From Onthophagus taurus (Eukaryota; Arthropoda; Insecta; Coleoptera; Scarabaeidae): DNA of 64,000 bases. The stretch is taken from NCBI RefSeq assembly GCF_036711975.1, contig NC_091972.1, forward strand, positions 6,329,001 to 6,393,000, in the 5' to 3' direction. A program made the position numbers and the translations under genes. Numbering within the stretch: position 1 is the stretch's first letter; each line of letters starts with the position of its first letter. The notes below the pieces were generated by a model, which was not told where the DNA came from, did not search any database, and saw only the letters and a program-made list of their open reading frames with translations. Positions 57,083 to 64,000 of the stretch are shown here, one piece after another.

Positions 57083-59624
57083 ATGAAATCTTCAAAATTA
57101 ATTTTTGTGTTGTCAAGGGCGATTATTGTTGCCCTACTATTTAGGACTAGTAATTCAAGTAATTCCCCTAGTGTAATTATTATAGGTGCAGGCAGCGCGG
57201 GAATAGCAACGGCGACGAAACTACTTAAAAATAACGTTAGTAATTTTATTATTTTGGAAGCCGAGAATCGTATCGGCGGTAGAGTTAATAGTGTTGAATT
57301 TGGTGACGCAATCGTTGATTTGGGAGCGGAATGGTGTCACGGGGAAAAGAATAATGTCGTTTTTGAAATGGTTAAAAATTTAGATGTTTTGCGTTTAAGG
57401 GATTTTTCCGATTTGATTTTAGCGTATTATTCGAACAGGGCAAGGATTAATCCCGTTTTAAATAATAAATTATTTGGTATCATTGACAGTATTTATTTTC
57501 CGAGTGGAAATAAAAAACAGGACGAGGGAATTAGTTTGGGACAATATTGTCTTAAAGAGTAAGTTTAAAATTTATTTAAAGTCTAATTATTTGTTACATA
57601 TAATAATTTGTTAAATTATTAACAAAATAATGTATTGGAACATTTCGTAAAGTGTAATTTATTAGGTTGGCAAGAGTGTGTGATGTCTCAAGTTACCATA
57701 CTATATTAAGTTTAAAATAATCTTGCTTTTAAACCAGAAGTGTATAATTGATATTTTTCAACCTTACAACTGTGGTAGGAAGTATTGTAGCATTACGATA
57801 GATAGAAGATATTTTTCGTTTTTTGTTTCCTTGGTCATATTTCGCTTCCATATGAGGTTATACTTTTTAGGAATATGCTTTCTACTCATACCGGGAATTT
57901 ATGCACTTGCACTGTCCCACATAAAATGCAACATAGCTTAATAGTACAGGCATTGGATAGTTTTGCAAAGGAAAAGTTTTACTTGGGAAAGATGACGCCC
58001 TTATGATAACTAGAACTATAAACTTTCGGGTTTAGTCGTGCGTCTCATAAGATGGCTAAGCGGCTTTAGACAAGGATATTCAACAACAGACCAGCTTTTC
58101 ATGGTCAAACAAGTCTTGGAAAAATGCTGGGAGTTTGACATAGATGTAGGTATACCAGCAGCTTGTGGACTTTAAGTATCCTGACGACAGTATCCACAAA
58201 GAAAAACTTTTCAGTATCATGTAGGACTTCAACATCCCACCAAAACTGGTGAGATTAACGCGCCTAACTATGAGTGAATCCGCAGGCATTAACATAATGG
58301 GAAGGAATGTGAATGCCATGAGGGAAACCTTGACAGAGCAGGTTGAAGAGGGCATAGTATAGAGTCTTATAGGCGAGTATGTGATTTGTATATTTTCAAA
58401 CTCGCTTGTATGGCTACAATATAATTGTATTCAATTTTTTCCAACCTCCTAAAATACGCTTTACGAACATTGAATAACACATTTTTCTTCTTTTTGGTAA
58501 TATTTTATTAATTTTTCCATAGATATAACAATAAAGTATCACAATTAAATTTAACCGATCCATTAGAACTTCATTTTACAAACGATTACAAAGATTTTTT
58601 TGAAAGATACACACTATCTTCAGAAGGTTCTTTCTCTTGGGATGATCCATCAGCGGAAAGTGATTATAGAGATTGCGAAGGACGTCTAGATTGGAATTGG
58701 AATGGAAGAGGTTATAAAACGGCTTTAGATGTTCTTATGCAAAAATTTCCAAACACATCTCAACCATTACCAATAGACGATAAAATTTTATTGAATAAAG
58801 AAGTTGAAAAAATTTATTGGGATAACCGCAATGATACGGTCAGCGTTTTATGTAAAGATAATACGCTTTACAATGCAGATATGGTTGTATTTACACCTTC
58901 ATTGGGCGTATTAAAAGATCGCCATGAAAAACTTTTTGTACCAACTTTACCGGAATATAAAAAAATTGCGATTAGAAATTTAGGTATTGGGGCTGTGATG
59001 AAGGTTATGTTATTATTTGAGAAATCATGGTGGCCACAAGGATCCGATTTTAACGGATTTATGTTCATTTGGGCGTCAGAAGATAAAAATGGAAAATTAG
59101 AAAAGTTTAATATTAACGGAAAACCTTGGATATTAGACTTAATGGCTTTATTACCCGTCGAAAAAAATCCAAACGTATTATCAGCTTGGTTCGTAGGCTC
59201 TAGTGTACCCAACATAGAAATTTTAAACTCCAAAAATTTACTTGATGGTCTCAATTTTGCTTTGGATCAATTTTTAAGTCACGAATATAATGTGACAAAA
59301 CCAATTTCTTTTATACGGTAATACAAATTATTTCAATTAAAATGTTGAACTATAAAATACATTTTTGATTCTTTTAGATCTCAATGGTATACAAATCCAC
59401 ATTTTCGTGGGACATACTCTTACCAAACGATCGCTTCTAGACAAACAAAAAGTAATGCTGTTATAGCACAACCACTTTTGAATAAAAACGGAAAAGAAAC
59501 AGTATTATTTGCCGGAGAAGCTACCCATCCAATTCGTTATTCCACGGTGCATGGAGCTATTGAAACCGGATTTAGAGAAGCGGATAGCATCATTAAGAAG
59601 TTAAACTATATACGTCGAAAATGA
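57083..59624 (+). CDS. Secreted FAD-dependent polyamine (spermine) oxidase-like, three exons
   Basis: Exons 57083..57558, 58523..59317 and 59378..59624; about 505 aa. It is a flavin amine oxidase of the spermine/N1-acetylpolyamine oxidase group, releasing H2O2. Seen: a signal peptide (KLIFVLSRAIIVALLF, residues 5-20); the FAD-binding Rossmann motif VIIIGAGSAGIATATKLL; EAENRIGGRVNSVEFGD; VDLGAEWCHGEKNNVV; central DWNWNGRGYKTALDVLM; TPSLGVLKDRHEKLFVPTLP; EKSWWPQG; and the C-terminal FAD block LFAGEATHPIRYSTVHGAIE with TGFREA. The signal peptide sets it apart from cytosolic spermine oxidase and suggests a secreted paralogue of the kind common in insects. Intron 1 (964 bp) holds repeat insertions. 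It is tail-to-tail with PNGase, with 85 bp between stop codons. Confidence 0.9.
57880..58075. repeat. CATAAAATGCAACATAG element with hairpin arm, in oxidase intron 1
   Basis: TTGCACTGTCCCACATAAAA, then TGCAACATAGCTTAATAGTA, CAGGCATTGGATAGTTTTGC and AAAGGAAAAGTTTTACTTGG match 39630-39710. At 58010 a CTAGAACTATAAACTTTCGG arm and GGTTTAGTCGTGCGTCTC follow. It ends where an RTE fragment begins. Confidence 0.75.
58076..58380 (+). mobile_element. RTE-like LINE RT-domain fragment in oxidase intron 1
   Basis: Broken plus-strand frames read FNIPPKLVRLTRLTMSESAG and NVNAMRETLTEQVEEG, similar to the RT palm of RTE LINEs (consensus FGIPxKLVRLxxxTMxxSxx...GLRQGD). The catalytic region is not reached. Confidence 0.7.
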
Positions 59625-59675
59625 AAAAATTAATTCAATATTGAAAATGTATAATTACTAGTTAAAAATGCTAAT

Positions 59676-59681
59676 AATAAA
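59676..59681 (+). terminator. Poly(A) signal of the polyamine oxidase gene
   Basis: AATAAA begins 52 bp after the stop codon and lies about 30 bp before the stop codon of the convergent PNGase gene. The two 3' UTRs probably overlap. Confidence 0.6.
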
Positions 59682-59709
59682 ATCACAAAATATTATTTCA
59701 TCATCATTA

Positions 59710-62700
59710 TTACTTGAGTTTAATTTCTACAGTAAAAGGAAATTTTTCGCTATCTAATGATTGTCGGAATAACTGAGCGTGTTGCCAATAAACGCTTCCG
59801 GAACCTCCCGTTAATGTAGCGGTTATTTCGATATATTTAGAATTTGAAAAATCGAACGTTTTCAATTCTTTTTGCCCTACAAAAAAATTATTGTAGGAAT
59901 CCATGTTGCAAGTTTATTAAAAATACAGGGTGTCTCACGTAACTAGTTCGTTAGAACTTTTTTTTCGATCTAAAATTTTTTCTAGATGGCTGCCACTTCC
60001 GGTCTATTAGAAGTAAACCATAACTTCATTATTTTAAATGGAATGCTGTAGTTTTTATTACACCTTTTAATGGTATGTAAAAAAATATGTTGAAAAAAGC
60101 TCTAAATTGGCACGATTACTCTTGAGATGCTGTCAAATAAATTCTCATTTATTTTATCAGAGTATCTTATACAGTCTTCATCACTGGTGACAGGAAATAT
60201 GCGATTTCTTTTGGTTTCGATATGCCCAGAACTAAGAAAATCTTTATAAATTTTTTGAAATTTTTCCTTGTGATGGGCGTTAGGTTTGTTAGGCATCTCT
60301 CATTAAATGTCCGACACGTCCTCTCCAAAAGTTTATTACATTCGCCATCAATACAAAATAAATTTCATATATCGGCGTTGGAATAATCTGCCATGATGTT
60401 CAATGACTTACACCCATCGTCAAATGTAACTAATGACAACAATAATACAAACATGGACCAAAAACTGTCAAAATTCCATAGCTTTCTAATAAAAAAACCT
60501 GCATTTCGTGCATGTTTTAATAAATTACCCAATATGAGGCAAACTACAATAAATAGGTATAGGAATGTTTATAGATAATTTGTAGAGAATTAAATTCCCT
60601 TTCTGATAGGCTCAAAAAATATGGGGTGTTCCATTTACAATTTTCGACTTTCTTGCAGTTGAATACGGTGAAACGGTAATACAATTTTTGACCATGCTGT
60701 ATAAGATACTCTGATATAATAAATGATAATCTATTTGACAGCATCTCACGAGTAATCGTGCCAATTTAGATCTTTGATGAATGAACATTGGCTGGGATAT
60801 GGGGTTTTAAAGAGCATGTTAAAATTTACCAAAAAAAACTTAAAACCAAAATAACTCGAAAACGAAAAACGCTAGGTACCAATTACTTTTATCAAAGTCA
60901 ACATATTTTTTTACGTATAATTAAAAGGTGTAATAAAAACTATAGCATTCCATTTAAAATAACGAAGTTATGGTCTATTTCCGGTAGACCGGAAGTGGCG
61001 GCCATCTTGAAAATATTTTAGATCGAAAGTTCCAAATGAACAACTCATGCTAACAAAATTTTAAATCTCTAGTGGAATAGTGGAACCTGAAAAGTTTCTA
61101 ACGAACCAGTTACGTGAAACATCCTGTATATGAAGGAAATTATTTTATATAAAACTTCTTACTTGCTCGTATTTTAATGTTTATTGATACCTGTTTCGAC
61201 TTTTAAGTCATCATCAGCCAAAATGTCAAATTTTGAAGAAAATTAAAATACAAGCAAGTAAGAAGCTTTATACAGGATGATTCAAAAAACCGCTGACAAA
61301 CTTCCAGGGCAGGTAATACATCAAAAATTAAGATGAAAAGTCTTAATATACATGGGGTCGCAAATGCCACCTTAACGAGATATAGCGGGTCAAAGTTTCT
61401 TTAAAATTAAACATTATCTGCAATAAAAAGCCCTTTTTTAAAAATGCAGTATTTTCGTGTAAAGTGATCAATTATCTATCAATTGGTCTCTTACAAAATT
61501 TTGATTAAAGCAACAATTTTTGATTGAATTAACAAATTTCCTACAAACGTGTTTTTCTTAATTGAACACTTTACACACGTAGAGAGCAATGGCGTAGACA
61601 ATATTTTTTAAAAAGTGCTTTTTATTGCAGATAATGTTTAATTTTAAAGAAACTTTGATCCGCTAATCTCGCCAACGAGGCATTTCCGACCCCATGTATA
61701 TTAAGACTATTCATCTTAATTTTTCATGTATTCAATGTTTCATGATTCACCCCGTATAAAATAATTTTCTTCATATATATATCTAAAAATAATTAATAGC
61801 AACTTCAAAAGTTATTTACCTTTAATAAAATCCACTCGTTTATTTTCATTTTTTAAACTAACTGTAACATTTCCATCTTCATATGTTGTGTAATCAAAAT
61901 AAATTATAATTTCATCAATTGATTTTTGATCAAAATCAACTTGAAATGCCCACGTAATAGAACCGACACTCACAGTTTCTTCTCTGCACAAATAGGCATT
62001 TCTCCAATCTTTCTCTTCCTTACGAAATACACCATTCATCTTAAAAACACCATCGGAGAAATTTTTAATTTTTTCATTATTTACCAGATATTGATCTAAA
62101 GATGTACAATATTTTAAAGAAAATATATTAGTATCACTAATTTTCCATATTTTTCCTTCAAAATCCCGTTTTGTTTCCCCCCTACTTAACCTCCAAGCCA
62201 TAGACCCAGAAGTTCTTCCTTTTTTATCTTTTTCAGTAGCCTCCTTTTCAACCATCATCTCAATTAACTCACATAAAACCCTTTTATTTAAATATTCCCT
62301 CCTAGTTTCACTTAATCCTTTTTGCCGTTCGTTTCGTAAACTACAAATGGCGCTAACTAACTCGATTTCGGTACATTTTTTACGTCTGGATAAAACTTCT
62401 TTATGACGACTTGAATATCTCCAGGTGACATCTTGAAGATCTTCACCCGAATAAGCAATTATATAAGACAACTTTTTGTTCCAGCCCGATTCGTACATTA
62501 ACGGTGTGTCTAAAGCTGCTTCGCATGAATCACAATGCAACCATCGTTTTTGAGCTACCGAATAAACTTCGGTCCATACATGATCCGTTTCATCGTAAAC
62601 GTGACGAGCCTCCCAACCCATTGCGCGACAAAATAAAGTAAATGTATTAGCCCATTCGCCGCAGCGCCCTTTTCTCGTTGCTAAAAGAATATTTAAATCG

Positions 62701-62984
62701 TTAAATCTTGCGAATGGCGTTGAAGCGTTGCAAACAGTGCAGTTGTGGATCTATAATAATAAATAAAGTAATATTAATTTATATTTATTAAAATTGAATT
62801 ACTTCGACTCTATCCGTGTATTTTAAAAGTTCTGAATCGGTTGACATGTGGGAAAATTTTGTGGGGGAATCGCATTTTTCACATTTTGGGCTATCAACCC
62901 AAGAGAAAAAATCATTTTTAAACCAAGCTAATAGCTCCGATAATAATACTTCTTGCATGCTTATGTTGGGATCTTCCAAATCAC
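59710..62984 (-). CDS. Pngl: Peptide N-glycanase (PNGase/NGLY1), 5' end missing from window
   Basis: Exons 62984..62803, 62750..61820 and 59876..59710 (about 425 codons visible). It is a cytosolic deglycosylase that removes N-glycans from misfolded glycoproteins in ERAD. In order: LLSELLAWFKNDFFSWVDSP with the first zinc pair CEKC; the second pair in HNCTVCN; the transglutaminase-like core with catalytic Cys in GRCGEWANTFTLFCRAMGWE, His in DETDHVWTEVYS and Asp in RWLHCDSCEAALDTPLMYES; KLSYIIAYSGEDLQDVTWRY; and a C-terminal PAW domain ending GGSGSVYWQHAQLFRQSLDS. The 62984 acceptor (GAATTAG) implies at least one upstream exon, with the PUB-type N-terminus; none was found to 64000. The last intron (1943 bp) contains two TIR elements. 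Confidence 0.94.
59926..61126. mobile_element. 1.2-kb TIR element with long inverted arms and TA target duplication
   Basis: Left end CAGGGTGTCTCACGTAACTA and right end AGTTACGTGAAACATCCTG (mirror CAGGATGTTTCACGTAACT-type), each flanked by TA (59924-59925 and 61127-61128), as in Tc1/mariner insertions. Arms run inward about 250 bp on the left: GGCTGCCACTTCCGGTCTA pairs with TAGACCGGAAGTGGCGGCC, and TCAGAGTATCTTATACAG with CTGTATAAGATACTCTGA. The right arm carries about 110 bp absent from the left. The core (60180-60690) has no recognised transposase, so it is probably non-autonomous. Confidence 0.88.
61128..61780. repeat. Nested palindromes beside the TIR element
   Basis: The outer pair, TATATGAAGGAAATTATTTT (61128-61147) and AAAATAATTTTCTTCATATA (about 61757-61777), encloses an inner pair. 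ACTTCTTACTTGCTCGTATT (about 61161) pairs with AATACAAGCAAGTAAGAAG (about 61247). The MITE at 61273-61754 follows within the outer pair. The inner loop carries ACCTGTTTCGACTTTTAAGT. Confidence 0.75.
61273..61754. mobile_element. 482-bp MITE with TA target duplication
   Basis: Starts CAGGATGATTCAAAAAACCG and ends TGATTCACCCCG, flanked by TA at 61271-61272 and 61755-61756. Long inverted arms: AGTCTTAATATACATGGGGT pairs with CCCCATGTATATTAAGACT, and AAACATTATCTGCAATAAAA with TTTTATTGCAGATAATGTTT. No ORF. Its CAGGRTG terminus resembles that of the larger element 147 bp away. Confidence 0.88.
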
Positions 62985-63373
62985 CTAATTCAAAATAAAT
63001 GTATTTTGAGGTTCATTTTGCATATTTTAATGTTTATCATAAGACAGTGTTGCCACCAGACCAGTTTTCACCCCGACAAGCCGGTTTTTATTATTTTGTA
63101 ACTGATGTTGATATTGTGTGTTTTTAGGAATTTAGCAATTATGCAATTTAAATTATTGTATGGAAGGGATCTATATGTTTGTTTTCCTTTAAGAGTTTTG
63201 TAGTATAGAGGATTATGTTGTATGTATATGTTTGTTATTATTATTTATTATATTATTTGGATAATTATTAACTTTTGCAAGTTTCTAATGAAGTTAATTT
63301 CAGTTGTTATTTTATTTTTATCTCACCGTCCATAAATATAAATGCATCTATAAACAGCTTTAGTCATAAAAAA
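62985..63373. other. PNGase intron or upstream sequence
   Basis: AT-rich. It should be intronic, since the 62984 boundary is an acceptor in split-codon phase. No upstream exon could be recognised here. Confidence 0.45.
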
Positions 63374-63788
63374 CTATACTCTGTTTTTAAACCAGGAGGA
63401 GTATTTTAAATTTGTCACCAGATTGACCTTGCACGTGATTGGTTGAATGCGAGGAAGGTTCACACACAGGCAATTTTGAATTTTGATTTTGAATTTGAAG
63501 GTTAGGTAATTGATAATTCGACAGTTTCGTGTCATTATTGTATATTTTGTGTTCTTAAACCCTTTTTTATTATATTTTGAAATAAATACACTCATAACAT
63601 CAATGTTAATTTGTATGTATAGTGTTGACGATAACAAACGAAAATAAATACAATAATAAGTAAATAAATAAATAATAATTATTAATTTAAATTTACCGCC
63701 AAAATATCTACTGATATTTTCTGGTGATTTTTCCCAGTGTAAATCTGACTTTCGCGTTTACTCCTCCTGGTTTAAAAACAGAGTATAG
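63374..63788. mobile_element. 415-bp MITE with 30-bp perfect-looking TIRs
   Basis: CTATACTCTGTTTTTAAACC at 63374 continues into AGGAGGAGTA. Its mirror TACTCCTCCTGGTTTAAAAA, then CAGAGTATAG, ends at 63788. The interior is AT-rich with no transposase; a minus-strand frame at 63637 spans one TIR and is spurious. The target duplication is not obvious. Confidence 0.9.
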
Positions 63789-63875
63789 TTCTAGTGCAAG
63801 TGTTAGTTCTAGTTTTACTTGTTATTCAGCGCTAAGTTATATATTTTTAAGGTTCGGGTTTAGCCCTGTGTCTTC
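63789..63875. repeat. TCTAGTTCTAG hairpin repeat, partial, abutting the MITE
   Basis: TTCTAGTGCAAGTGTTAGTT, then CTAGTTTTACTTG, followed by GGTTCGGGTTTAGCCCTGTG and TCTTCAGACG. The order of arm, GGGTTTAGCC and GTCT matches other copies, though the second arm is eroded. Confidence 0.6.
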
Positions 63876-63879
63876 AGAC

Positions 63880-64000
63880 GCTGAATGTTAGGTAAGGTTA
63901 GTTTTGTTTACAAACATTAATTATACCATGAAGTATTCTTTGGCAATTTGTAATGGCAATTATAGCGTGAAGTTTTCTTTTGTAATGTCAATTATAGCGT
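63880..64000. repeat. Minisatellite with ATTATAGCGTGAAG core, running off the window
   Basis: GTTAGGTAAGGTTAGTTTTG, TTAATTATACCATGAAG, then CAATTATAGCGTGAAG and TTTTCTTTTGTAATG repeat the core and linkers of the array at 246-1072, with more divergence. Only two to three units are visible before the window ends. Confidence 0.8.

Noticed and set aside
60102-60578. Short ORFs inside the 1.2-kb TIR element
   Set aside because: 64 and 61 codons, no transposase motif; they lie partly within the inverted arms.

Overview
The window is nuclear DNA of an insect, AT-rich, and most likely from a beetle. The species cannot be fixed from sequence alone. The genes have GT-AG introns, many only 50-60 bp long. 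They are insect orthologues of conserved animal genes, including a ZAD-type zinc finger, and lie among degraded non-LTR retrotransposons, mariner, piggyBac and PIF/Harbinger remains, and tandem or fold-back repeats. No prokaryotic, viral, CRISPR, rRNA or tRNA feature was seen.

Layout. 1-1700: a Jockey/LOA-like LINE split by a minisatellite. 2047-6003: head-to-head pair, kinetochore scaffold Spc105R/KNL1 (-) and exosome subunit Mtr3 (+). 6085-7745: a second copy of that LINE, split by a 181-bp satellite. 8400-10564: head-to-head pair COX5B (-) and ribosomal protein eS7 (+). 11850-13080: LINE plus piggyBac remains. 13827-14213: a C/EBP-gamma-like bZIP (-). 16176-17357: UDP-galactose 4-epimerase. 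17587-19036: a fold-back element with a 147-bp-stem hairpin. 19540-20832: ZAD plus six C2H2 fingers. 21687-22598: proteasome beta-5. 24452-26701: a FAM110-like gene with an intronic 4 x 257 bp array. 31848-42988: G protein alpha-s over about 11 kb. 49340-53601: rush/PLEKHF (PH-FYVE). 54090-55247: probable mitochondrial helical-repeat protein (-). 56016-56531: Pro/His-rich membrane-tethered small protein. 57083-59624: secreted FAD polyamine oxidase. 59710-62984: cytosolic peptide N-glycanase (-), 5' end missing, tail-to-tail with the oxidase.

The genes form no pathway. They are mostly housekeeping: chromosome segregation, RNA decay, respiration, translation, proteolysis, glycan handling, signalling and endosomal traffic. 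The main pattern is structural. Several introns that look ancestrally short were inflated to kilobases by repeats (FAM110, G alpha-s, rush, the oxidase, PNGase). A dispersed hairpin-forming repeat built on TCTAGTTCTAG recurs at seven places. A minisatellite core, ATTATAGCGTGAAG, occurs at both ends of the window. Exon boundaries were inferred by hand from splice consensus and reading frame, not from transcripts.
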